Shown here: in pieces, positions 56,454 to 63,806 of the stretch
Position numbering within the stretch: position 1 is the first letter of the stretch
Layout: the number at the start of each line of letters is the position of its first letter
Assembly: GCA_009676745.1 (NCBI GenBank)
Contig: CP046062.1
Location: forward strand, 1,349,501 to 1,413,500
Length of the DNA: 64,000 nucleotides
Source of the DNA: Leuconostoc mesenteroides subsp. mesenteroides
Lineage (GTDB): Bacteria; Bacillota; Bacilli; Lactobacillales; Lactobacillaceae
Reading direction: 5' to 3'
Program-made: the position numbers and the translations under genes
The notes under the pieces: model-generated
The model's input: the letters and a program-made list of their open reading frames with translations, nothing else
What the model was told of the DNA's origin: nothing
Databases searched by the model: none

Positions 56454-56939
56454 ATGGAATACGCAACAGAAAAAACTGCTTTAAGCTTACTCGATGAGCT
56501 CAGCATCCAATACGAAAGGATTGAACATAGTACAGTTTGGCATATGGATGACCAAAATTCACCAAAGGACCTGCCAAAAGTCAAAAATTTATTTTTAAAA
56601 CTTAAAAAAAGTAATCAATTTTATTTATATTTGACTACTGAAAAACCTGTTGATTTCAAGAGTTTGGCGACTCAGTTAGAAGTGAGTCGAAGTAAATTAA
56701 CCTTTGCTGATGAAGATGAGCTGGAAAATGTATTACATGTAGTATCTGGAATTGTGACACCGCTAGCGTTACCTTATGATAAAAATCATCTGGTTACAGT
56801 TTTACTAGATCATAGTTTACAAACATTACCGTCTGTTTCTGCTCATCCAAACGTTAATAATGCTACGTTAATTTTTTCTTATTCAGATTTACAAAAGATA
56901 TTAAATTCATTGGGGTATACACCATTAATCATTGAATAA
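56454..56939 (+). CDS. YbaK/ProX-family aminoacyl-tRNA deacylase
   Basis: 161-residue stand-alone editing domain that hydrolyses misacylated tRNA, most likely Ala-tRNA(Pro) as in ProXp-ala. Family features: HSTVWHMDD, KNLFLKLKKSNQFYLYLTTEKPVDFKSLATQL, SGIVTPLALPYDKNHLVTVLLD and VSAHPNVNNATLIFS. The ATG at 56454 follows AGAGGAC and is preferred; the frame opens at 56385. Ended by a terminator. Confidence 0.87.
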   Translation: MEYATEKTALSLLDELSIQYERIEHSTVWHMDDQNSPKDLPKVKNLFLKLKKSNQFYLYLTTEKPVDFKSLATQLEVSRSKLTFADEDELENVLHVVSGIVTPLALPYDKNHLVTVLLDHSLQTLPSVSAHPNVNNATLIFSYSDLQKILNSLGYTPLIIE

Positions 56940-57003
56940 GTCCTGGTTAAATCTTTCGTTATAAGTAATAATGTATCAAAATACATTATTAAAACAAGTA
57001 AGT

Positions 57004-57037
57004 AAAAAGTCTGATTAAAGCAATCAGACTTTTTTTG
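57004..57037 (+). terminator. Terminator after the deacylase gene
   Basis: AAAAAGTCTGATT pairs with AATCAGACTTTTTTT. Confidence 0.9.
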
Positions 57038-57137
57038 TTTAAAACTTAACTACTTGTTTATTTTCGTATAGGCTACCTAAAAACCTGTCATTAGTATATA
57101 ATAAAAACTATTGTTATGATAGATTGAGGAGAACATA

Positions 57138-57893
57138 ATGAGAAATATAGTGGCTTTATGTAAAGTCTATATGATTAATATAATAGATAATAAGTTTGCA
57201 TTTGTATATAATTTGTTGCTTCCAAGTATTTTCTTTATTTATAAAAATATCAATATTCCTTCTGCGACAAGTCATTTTAATGTTGCTACAGCAGAAGTAA
57301 TCGGAAATTTTTGGGCGTATATCATATTTGTAACAATACTCAACAATGTTGTCGTGTCATTGATTGTTCAACGAGAACAAGGTTTTTATAAGCAAATGCT
57401 GTTTATTGTTGGATCTAAAATAAAAATTCTCACTGCAATCTTTTTAGTTCAATTTGTAATCATTTGTGTTGAGCTTAGTATATTCAATATTTTGGTGATG
57501 GTAGTCGTACATCAACTAAGCTTTAAATTACTTTTTGCTGGAACGGTTGTTGCACTATTATCTGCTTTGCCAATCGCATTGATAGGTAGTATTTTACTGA
57601 TATTCAAAATTAAAATTGAGTCAGTTAACATACTACTTGGTTTAATATTATTTGGATTATTTTTTATAATGTCGGTGCCAACATCTTATTCAATTACTGG
57701 TATGCTCAACTTGTTTAATCCATTGAGCTTCGTGACTGAAATATCGATACAAGTACAAAACATAGTATTCAATACTGGAGGAGTTAATACTAGTATTTGG
57801 CTACAAGTGCTTCTTGTTAGTTTATGTTATGCAGTCATTGGTATTTATTCCATTTCCAAATTTTCTGTAAATGCGATTGCAAATAGAGTGTAA
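57138..57893 (+). CDS. ABC-2-type permease
   Basis: 251-residue membrane subunit with 6 helices. The pattern of a cytoplasmic start, a helix, a soluble loop, then five helices with QREQGFYKQMLF (the elbow-like coupling region) is ABC-2. AGGAG before the ATG; the ATPase gene starts 11 bases after its stop. The pair is an exporter of unknown cargo, such as lipid, peptide or drug. Confidence 0.85.
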   Translation: MRNIVALCKVYMINIIDNKFAFVYNLLLPSIFFIYKNINIPSATSHFNVATAEVIGNFWAYIIFVTILNNVVVSLIVQREQGFYKQMLFIVGSKIKILTAIFLVQFVIICVELSIFNILVMVVVHQLSFKLLFAGTVVALLSALPIALIGSILLIFKIKIESVNILLGLILFGLFFIMSVPTSYSITGMLNLFNPLSFVTEISIQVQNIVFNTGGVNTSIWLQVLLVSLCYAVIGIYSISKFSVNAIANRV

Positions 57894-57904
57894 GGAGAGA
57901 AAGT

Positions 57905-58495
57905 GTGGAAGTAAAGAATTATTCTGTGTCATTTGGTAGTCGTCAGCTCTCAACGCATGTAGATATAACATTTTCAAATAGTAAAATGAATATTGTTATG
58001 GGTGCTAACGGAACCGGTAAAAGTACGCTACTAGACTTTATAGCTGGCGTAGGACCCAAAGGAGCTGTTGGTCAAAAAGTAGAAATACCTGCCTATCAAG
58101 AAATTGCCTATCAACTACAACAAGTACATTTTTTCCCAACGCTGACAGTTGCGCAAACTATTGCATTTTATAGCAAGCTCAGTAACAAACCTAAATCGAA
58201 AATATATGAAAACGCACACACTGTGAGAAGTAATTTATTAAGCCCAATTTGGAATACTAAAATGGGGCAATTATCTGGTGGTGAACGACAAATTGTTTTA
58301 ACGTACGGTCAGTGTTTATTAAATAAAGAAGTTTACATTTTTGATGAGCCGACAAGTGGCGTAGATGAAACCAATGCATCCATTATTTTGAGTATGATCA
58401 ATGACCTGATTATCAATGATCACAAGATTGTCATTCTGACTTCTCATCATTCTGATCAATTAAAACAATTTGATTTAAACTTGATAACGTTGTAA
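57905..58495 (+). CDS. Compact ABC ATPase (196 aa)
   Basis: Walker A GANGTGKST, Q-loop QLQQVHFF, signature LSGGERQ, Walker B VYIFDEPTSGVD, switch His SHHSDQ. It lacks the C-terminal extension usual in DrrA/CcmA-type partners, so it is shorter than most. GTG start at 57905 after AAGGAGAG. Followed by a terminator. Confidence 0.9.
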   Translation: MEVKNYSVSFGSRQLSTHVDITFSNSKMNIVMGANGTGKSTLLDFIAGVGPKGAVGQKVEIPAYQEIAYQLQQVHFFPTLTVAQTIAFYSKLSNKPKSKIYENAHTVRSNLLSPIWNTKMGQLSGGERQIVLTYGQCLLNKEVYIFDEPTSGVDETNASIILSMINDLIINDHKIVILTSHHSDQLKQFDLNLITL

Positions 58496-58502
58496 TTTTT
58501 TG

Positions 58503-58526
58503 AAACATGGCAACATGTTTTTTTAT
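58503..58526 (+). terminator. Terminator after the ABC exporter
   Basis: AACATG-GCAA-CATGTTTTTTT. Confidence 0.8.
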
Positions 58527-58674
58527 TGAACAAAACAAGCATTTGTCCAACAATACATACTAATAGGCAATAAAATGGGGCCTTTTTACTTTAACAGTGA
58601 GTCCCATTTAGTAGTCAACGTTAATATTTTACCAATAACTAGTGTGGTATTTATTTGATTTAAAAGTGTTTTAA

Positions 58675-59361
58675 TTACTTATCTTTATTATCTAATCTTA
58701 CTGAAATAAATTTATTGGAAATGCTATTGTAAAAACTCACCAAATTACCAACTAAAATAACTGCAACTAACGTGCCTACTCCAATAATTGATATATTCCC
58801 AATAAATAATACACTAAGGGAAAGGGTTAATAAAATCATGATCAAATCAAAATAGACTTTTGTCTTACCAAACGAATTGTTGTTTTTTTCACTAATTATA
58901 TTGACTAAACCATCTGGCGGGTTTAATAAAAAATTTGAACGTATCATAATCACAACACCAAGTGCTGTTAACATATTAGCCAATAAAAGCACGAGTACCT
59001 TAAGGTTGATTGAAGTTAAGATTAAATATTTTAGGCCTATTTTAGTGTTGTAAAAATCAACAATGTTACCAAATAGAAACGCGACTATAAATTGGCTAAT
59101 AATTTTACATTCAAATTTTTTCTTGAGAATGAGTTGTATAACCACAAATATAGCAAAAATACCGGATGTAGATTCACCCAATGTGATCGGTAATATTGTT
59201 GAAATAGCGAGAGGCAACGCCACTAATGGGCTTGCTCCTAAGTGGCAAATAGTGAAAAAAACTGTGCCTAAAGATAAAATATTGAGTCCTATAAAATAAC
59301 TGAGAATCTTAAATTTTTTTGATATTATTGTTTTTATCATAGTGTATATAACCGCCATCAT
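58675..59361 (-). CDS. YczE/YyaS/YitT-family membrane protein
   Basis: 228 residues, about 6 helices. Family repeats: IGLNILSLGTVFFTICHLGASPLVALPLAIS and LTALGVVIMIRSNFLLNPPDGLVNIIS. Function unknown. The start is uncertain: ATG 59361 and the internal ATG 59340 both lack a strong ribosome site. It is divergent from the MerR gene. Confidence 0.8.
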   Translation of the reverse strand: MMAVIYTMIKTIISKKFKILSYFIGLNILSLGTVFFTICHLGASPLVALPLAISTILPITLGESTSGIFAIFVVIQLILKKKFECKIISQFIVAFLFGNIVDFYNTKIGLKYLILTSINLKVLVLLLANMLTALGVVIMIRSNFLLNPPDGLVNIISEKNNNSFGKTKVYFDLIMILLTLSLSVLFIGNISIIGVGTLVAVILVGNLVSFYNSISNKFISVRLDNKDK

Positions 59362-59479
59362 TTAGTCAAAAATGTTCGCTTTATTTACTAAGAACGTCAA
59401 GGTGCGCGTGCACCTGCTGAAAGAAATAATTTAATCAACATTCAGATTTTCTCTTACATTTTATTCCATTAAAAAATGG

Positions 59480-59512
59480 TATGATAATGTTACATCTTAG
59501 AGCACACTCTAA
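59480..59512 (+). promoter_or_regulatory. Promoter and MerR-type operator
   Basis: A -10 like TATGAT (59480-59485) or GATAAT (59483-59488) is followed by the palindrome TTAGAG-CACA-CTCTAA (59497-59512), a typical MerR half-site spacing, lying downstream of the -10 and before the gene. This fits autorepression. Confidence 0.65.
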
Positions 59513-59526
59513 CGCAAGGAGAAAAA

Positions 59527-59895
59527 ATGACCTATTCGATTAATGAGATGAGTGAACTAACAGGATTAAGCAAATATACGTTACGATATTATGAGAAAGA
59601 AAAATTAATACCATTGGTTAAGCGAAATAGCAGTGGTCATCGAATATATAATCAGAAGGACGTAGAATGGATTGAATTTTTAATTAATATCAAACAAACT
59701 GGTATGTCTATTGAAAATATAAGACAATTTGCAGAGATGAAGTTTGATCCAAAAACTATGTTACTAAGAAAGCAAATGTTATTAAGTCATCGAGATAGCA
59801 TCATCCAACAGGAAAAACAATTGCAAGATGCATTAGGTATGATTGACAAAAAGTTAGAATTATATCTAAGTATTGAGCAGAATGCTAAATTGTAA
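59527..59895 (+). CDS. MerR-family transcriptional regulator
   Basis: 122 residues. Winged helix TYSINEMSELTGLSKYTLRYYEKEKLIPLVKRNSSGHRIYNQKDVEWIEFL followed by the dimerisation coiled coil. No Cys cluster for metal sensing, so more like the AdhR/NmlR-type or general stress groups. AAGGAG before ATG. Target gene not obvious, possibly the divergent membrane protein. Confidence 0.92.
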   Translation: MTYSINEMSELTGLSKYTLRYYEKEKLIPLVKRNSSGHRIYNQKDVEWIEFLINIKQTGMSIENIRQFAEMKFDPKTMLLRKQMLLSHRDSIIQQEKQLQDALGMIDKKLELYLSIEQNAKL

Positions 59896-59980
59896 TCTTT
59901 TTTAATTTCAATGAAAGCAGTGTAACATGTGTAGCCTTTCAAAGCGTTTATTTATCGAAATTAGTACTATGACTTAATTT

Positions 59981-60043
59981 GTCATATATACTTGACATAT
60001 CAATAAAAAAATTCTAGACTAGTTTTAGTCACATATAAATGAC
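59981..60043 (+). promoter_or_regulatory. XRE promoter with two GTCA-N8-TGAC operators
   Basis: -35 TTGACA (59992-59997), 17 bases, -10 TAGACT (60015-60020). GTCA-N8-TGAC occurs at 59981-59996 over the -35 and again at 60028-60043 near the start site. Confidence 0.75.
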
Positions 60044-60056
60044 ATTGGAGTTCAGT

Positions 60057-60257
60057 ATGAATCGTATTAGAGCATATCGCAAAGCAAAAAAAATGTCGCA
60101 ATACGAATTAGCGCAAGCAATTGGGGTAGCGAGACAGACCATTAATTTGATTGAAAATGATAAGTATAATCCATCATTATCGCTTTGTTTAAAATTAGCT
60201 CATGTGCTGGAAACTGATTTAAATGCACTTTTCTGGGAGGAAGACAATGAAGACTAA
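60057..60257 (+). CDS. Short XRE-family HTH regulator (66 aa)
   Basis: A single helix-turn-helix domain: NRIRAYRKAKKMSQYELAQAIGVARQTINLIENDKYNPSLSLCLKLAHVLETDLNALFW, the Cro/YozG type. Autoregulation is likely through the paired GTCA/TGAC sites. ATG 60057 follows GGAG; the frame opens at 60039. Overlaps the next gene by 11 bases. Confidence 0.92.
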   Translation: MNRIRAYRKAKKMSQYELAQAIGVARQTINLIENDKYNPSLSLCLKLAHVLETDLNALFWEEDNED

Positions 60258-60771
60258 AGAAACATTAGCAACAAAATTAATCAAACGGTTTTATGGCGTT
60301 CAAGGGGTATTAGATGAATATCGACGGCAAGAACTTTATAAAATTGGTAATACCGGTTTTATGGTCATGTTTTATTATGCCTTAATTAGTAACTTTATTG
60401 TTTTATTCGTTTTTAGTCTCGATAATTACAAACATACAGAAGACATCTTAATGTGGTATATTAGCGCAAATATGATATTTTTAATTTGTGGCATTTGTGG
60501 GTATGTTATTTTTATGACAAAACGAAAGCATCTAATTGAAAATGAAGTAGAAGTACAAGATATTAAGAGTCAGAAAAGTCGTTTAATTTATGTATCAATA
60601 AGACAGGGTATTTTTTTTGGTATAGTCACTTTTATTCTTGATGGTATGATGTCTCCTCATTTTAGTGACTTAACATCGCAGCACGCAATATGGGCCCATA
60701 TTATTGAGGGTACTTTCTTTGGTGTAGGCATGTACTTTTTTCAAAGAATGAATTTAAAGAAAGTACAGTAA
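60247..60771 (+). CDS. DUF3278-like membrane protein
   Basis: 174 residues with four helices. A charged N terminus (KRFYGVQGVLDEYRRQELYKIGNTGFMVMFYYALI) is the pattern of the DUF3278 family, which regularly follows a short XRE regulator. ATG 60247 after GGGAGGAAG. The pair is probably one regulated unit; role unknown. Confidence 0.78.
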   Translation: MKTKETLATKLIKRFYGVQGVLDEYRRQELYKIGNTGFMVMFYYALISNFIVLFVFSLDNYKHTEDILMWYISANMIFLICGICGYVIFMTKRKHLIENEVEVQDIKSQKSRLIYVSIRQGIFFGIVTFILDGMMSPHFSDLTSQHAIWAHIIEGTFFGVGMYFFQRMNLKKVQ

Positions 60772-60774
60772 ATA

Positions 60775-61374
60775 ATGATTAGACAAAAATATCTTAAGCT
60801 TTTCATACTTATCTTTTTGGGTGGTATGATAGGCTATTTAATGCAGATAGCCCCGCATTTAAAGTATCAATGGAGTCAAAACATAATCACCTTTATGGCT
60901 ACTGATTTATGCTCTTGGGCAGTTATTACGTTGATAATCTGTTCATATTCTGATAGTTGGCAAGAGTCAGCTATGAATACGGTGGCTTTTATGTGGAGTA
61001 TGGTTATAACTTATTATGTTTTAAATCCACTAACTGTTGAAGGTAACGTACACTGGATTGTTTTAGCAATCTTAATGATGCCTATTGGGGCGGTAGGATA
61101 CTTTTACAAAACTAAAATAAGTGTGGCGTTATTATTTATTATCGGATGTTTTGTTGCTCTTACAATACAGATCATGACGATTATTAAAATGGTTATATTA
61201 AATCAAATGATTATACAAAATCAAGCAGGCATATCAATCATTGTTCATCAAACCTGGTTTGCTTACATAAATCGTATACTACTTGTTTTAATAACTATAT
61301 CTGGTATGTTTGTGGTAATTAACTATTGGCGAATTAAGTTAAAGAATAATAAACATGAAATCATTAATAACTAA
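60775..61374 (+). CDS. Membrane protein of the XRE/DUF3278 operon (199 aa)
   Basis: About 5-6 hydrophobic segments, 3 bases after the previous stop, so part of the same transcript. Family not recognised; loosely like DUF3021-type small membrane proteins but without a clear match. Confidence 0.68.
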   Translation: MIRQKYLKLFILIFLGGMIGYLMQIAPHLKYQWSQNIITFMATDLCSWAVITLIICSYSDSWQESAMNTVAFMWSMVITYYVLNPLTVEGNVHWIVLAILMMPIGAVGYFYKTKISVALLFIIGCFVALTIQIMTIIKMVILNQMIIQNQAGISIIVHQTWFAYINRILLVLITISGMFVVINYWRIKLKNNKHEIINN

Positions 61375-61558
61375 AAAAGATTATGATCGCTTAGTAAATC
61401 AACTATAGCTAAAGTATTTCTAACCATCACATGTCTATCTTTGTTTTATAATACGCCACAAACGTTTTATTTTTAGACCAATTACTATTTTGGTGTATGT
61501 TATACTAATTACAGCAAGCAAGTTAAGATGGTGGCTATCCTGAATGGAGGTGGTGCTT

Positions 61559-61576
61559 ATGGTGTTAAAACTATAA
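61559..61576 (+). other. Six-codon leader ORF upstream of the toxin peptide
   Basis: ATG GTG TTA AAA CTA TAA, behind GGAGGTGG. Such short leaders commonly precede holin-like toxin genes; its translation could affect access to the toxin ribosome site 20 bases further on. Confidence 0.5.
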
Positions 61577-61604
61577 ACCCAGATTCTAGGAAAGGAGATG
61601 CCTG

Positions 61605-61709
61605 GTGTCCGTATCGGATGCGCTACAATTAATGATTAGTTTTGGGATGCTTATCCTAACGCTAATTACTTTAGTTGTTGTGTTGATAAAAAACAGCACA
61701 AAAAAATAA
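61605..61709 (+). CDS. Putative holin-like toxin peptide (type I toxin-antitoxin)
   Basis: 34-residue hydrophobic peptide starting GTG TCC GTA (MSVSDALQLMI...), with one membrane helix and ending LIKNSTKK. This is the pattern of the holin-like toxin family of type I toxin-antitoxin systems. Ribosome site AAAGGAG 7 bases upstream; extended -10 TGTTATACT at 61498-61506. The toxin mRNA would end at the hairpin GGAGTCGTAG...CTACGGCTC (61782-61805, CTTTT). Overexpression of such peptides is known to disturb the membrane. Confidence 0.82.
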   Translation: MSVSDALQLMISFGMLILTLITLVVVLIKNSTKK

Positions 61710-61850
61710 CCATCTTATCTTTGGGGATAATGGTTATTTCTAAATAACATATTAAATGCCACCGTCGAAACGGGTTTGCTAGGAGTCGTAGTTACCGCTA
61801 CGGCTCTTTTCTATGTCTTTATTATAGCATAGCTTTTTACTTTGTCACAA
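61700..61850 (-). ncRNA. Predicted antisense antitoxin RNA
   Basis: On the minus strand TTGTGA (61850-61845), 18 bases, TATAAT (61826-61821) form a good promoter. Transcription from about 61814 would cross the toxin mRNA 3' region and stop at the hairpin AATAACCAT...ATGGTTATT with seven T on the minus strand (61738-61704). The convergent, terminator-sharing arrangement is that of Fst-type RNAI/RNAII pairs. Confidence 0.7.
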
Positions 61851-61934
61851 TTTTAATAATTTTATCGCTTGTTTATACGAACGTTTATGCAATAGATTAT
61901 ACGTACTTGACTGCAATTATAGTAGAGAAGATTA

Positions 61935-62831
61935 ATGTTTTCTTTGATTAACAAAGTGATACATTGGCCTGATCAGATAACAAGTATGGAGAAACAAAAT
62001 AATAATACAATCATATTTACTATTTTTGTTTCACGTTTTTTTAAATTGTTAGAAAAGATGCATGTAAGCCAAGCTGAATTTGAATTCTTACTTCTGGAAA
62101 ATAATGAGAACTATTTATCTAAACGTATCAAATTAATTGATAACCAAGCAATTACTAAAAAATTGATTCAAGATTTTTATAAAACAATAAAAAAAGACCA
62201 AACAGAAAAATGTGGAGATAATACGCCCGAATTTCTATTAATCTTAGCGAACAGTCTACTTTTGCTGTTAAATCAGGAGGTTAAGGAATGGCCTAGCCAT
62301 GAATTATATGTGTTAGCTAAACCAGTACGGGATTATTTACTTGGTGTTGAAACCTGGGGTATTTATGAATTACAAATATTCACATTAACATCATTCATGT
62401 TGCCAGCTGATATTTTATATTTATTAACAAAGTTAGCGATTAAACGAGTACAACTTTATGAACACTCATTATTAAACATTCAAACACGATTAATGCATGT
62501 CGTTTGGACATCATTTTCGACGTTGGTATATGAGCAGCCCGCATCAGCATATAAATTAATTAATATTGCCGAAAACTATTTAATGAATCATGTAGATGTA
62601 ACTGAAAAAATTACATTAATCTTCAATAAAGGTTGGTATGACATCGAGACTGGAAATATCACAAAAGGCGTTCGCCAATCTAATACAGCTATAGATATTT
62701 ATAATTCATTGGGTTATACGGAAAAAGCTAACAGTTTACGTACACAGCTAGAACATCATATAAAAAGACAAGAGGATAAAAAGCAAGGGTATAAATCTGA
62801 TGGATCACGAGTAATTTCAATATTCATTTAA
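61935..62831 (+). CDS. Rgg/MutR-like protein lacking most of the HTH domain
   Basis: 298 residues. From about residue 90 on it follows the Rgg/GadR/MutR C-terminal domain of TPR-like helices that bind peptide pheromones: WGIYELQIFTLTSFMLP, RVQLYEHSLLNIQTRLMHVVW, EKITLIFNKGWYDIETGN, STAIDIYNSLGY-like NTAIDIYNSLGYTEKANSLRTQL. The N terminus keeps only SMEKQNNNTIIFTIFVSRFFKLLEKMHVSQAEF, the second half of the usual HTH; helices 1-3 are missing and are not found in other frames upstream. So it is probably a decayed regulator or a peptide-binding protein without DNA binding. Confidence 0.7.
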   Translation: MFSLINKVIHWPDQITSMEKQNNNTIIFTIFVSRFFKLLEKMHVSQAEFEFLLLENNENYLSKRIKLIDNQAITKKLIQDFYKTIKKDQTEKCGDNTPEFLLILANSLLLLLNQEVKEWPSHELYVLAKPVRDYLLGVETWGIYELQIFTLTSFMLPADILYLLTKLAIKRVQLYEHSLLNIQTRLMHVVWTSFSTLVYEQPASAYKLINIAENYLMNHVDVTEKITLIFNKGWYDIETGNITKGVRQSNTAIDIYNSLGYTEKANSLRTQLEHHIKRQEDKKQGYKSDGSRVISIFI

Positions 62832-62950
62832 AACATCTTTATTTAATTTTTAAAAAACGGCTAATAGCTTTTTTTATATTTCAAACTAATCTGTGAAAAA
62901 AGTAAAAAATTCACCAAATTGAACAAAATATCACTACAAGAGAGGAAATT

Positions 62951-63006
62951 AAAAAATTAACCTGTGTAGACCCCGATAAAGCTCGAATCTACACAGGTTA
63001 ATTTTG
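62951..63006 (-). terminator. Terminator after the yjdF-like gene
   Basis: AATTAACCTGTGTAGA pairs perfectly with TCTACACAGGTTAATT; the T tract is on the minus strand, with partial use for the plus strand. Confidence 0.85.
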
Positions 63007-63010
63007 TGTA

Positions 63011-63439
63011 CTAATGACCTCTGCGTTTTTCTGATTTCTTTTTCTGCGATAATAAGTAACGTTGCTCTTTTATTTCTTGATGTTTTAATGATTTATGTTT
63101 CTTTTTTTCAAGTTTTTTAGCAGTCTGCGCTAGTTTAATAGCTTCTTGTGCTTTAGTGCTAAGCCCGGCTGTTAAAGCTTTCTTTGCTAAACGCTGCATT
63201 CTTTTAGGGCTGACCTTTTTTTGAATTCGCTCGTTATTTGCTATAGTCACTGTTTTAAAGTGAACATGATGCCAGTTTTTAATTAAAAGTTCATAAATTA
63301 AACTGTCTCGCGGTTCTGAAGTACCTAAATTTATTTTTGAAATTTCATAAATATCGCCAGTTCGTTGTTCAAAAATTCCAACATAAAAAGGTTGATCAAA
63401 AATAATGGTCAACGATAAAGAATTACTATTTTGGTACAT
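63011..63439 (-). CDS. yjdF: YjdF-like protein (DUF2992)
   Basis: 142-residue basic protein. YNSNSLSLTIIFDQPFYVGIFEQRTG... opens the domain, and the C terminus KALTAGLSTKAQEAIKLAQTAKKLEKKKHKSLKHQEIKEQRYLLSQKKKSEKRRG is the Lys-rich coiled end typical of YjdF. Its function is unknown; the gene is linked to a riboswitch that binds azaaromatic compounds in Bacillus. ATG 63439 follows AAGGAG; the frame opens at 63481, which would place coding inside the riboswitch. Confidence 0.88.
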   Translation of the reverse strand: MYQNSNSLSLTIIFDQPFYVGIFEQRTGDIYEISKINLGTSEPRDSLIYELLIKNWHHVHFKTVTIANNERIQKKVSPKRMQRLAKKALTAGLSTKAQEAIKLAQTAKKLEKKKHKSLKHQEIKEQRYLLSQKKKSEKRRGH

Positions 63440-63472
63440 GATTTTTCTCCTTAATTTACCGATAGAAAGAAG

Positions 63473-63555
63473 GACAACCAAGGAGGAGGTTTACTGAAAA
63501 CTATACATTTATGTCCGGACTACCAACCGCACAGTGTTTTTACTTTCTGGTTGTT
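63473..63555 (-). ncRNA. yjdF-motif riboswitch
   Basis: On the minus strand a closing stem ACAACCA / TGGTTGT encloses conserved-looking loops: AGAAAGTAAAAACACTGTGCGG, TAGTCCGGACATAAATG, GTTTTCAGTAAACCTCCTCC. Position directly before a yjdF gene and the size fit the yjdF RNA motif. No terminator lies between aptamer and gene, so translational control is likely. The class assignment rests on position and general layout. Confidence 0.72.
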
Positions 63556-63713
63556 ATTATAACACTGAAGATAAGTTAATCATATTTTTTTATTAAAAAT
63601 ATAAAAATTATTCAACAAAATAAGTAGAACAATAATGGCACAATCATCCTAGTTTTCAAATTTCAAAGAACGATTATTTATCAAAATCAGAGATCACTCA
63701 GGTGATGCCAATC

Positions 63714-63760
63714 AAAAAAACTCAAGCAAACTGTTTCAATAGCAGAGTAGAGGCTTGAGA
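63714..63760 (-). terminator. Terminator after the edge oxidoreductase gene
   Basis: CTCAAGC pairs with GCTTGAG around a 25-base loop; on the minus strand it ends with TTTTTTT. Confidence 0.65.
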
Positions 63761-63806
63761 TCAATCAAAATTTGTTATATACATTTTTTTAAATAAACTA
63801 GTTTAA

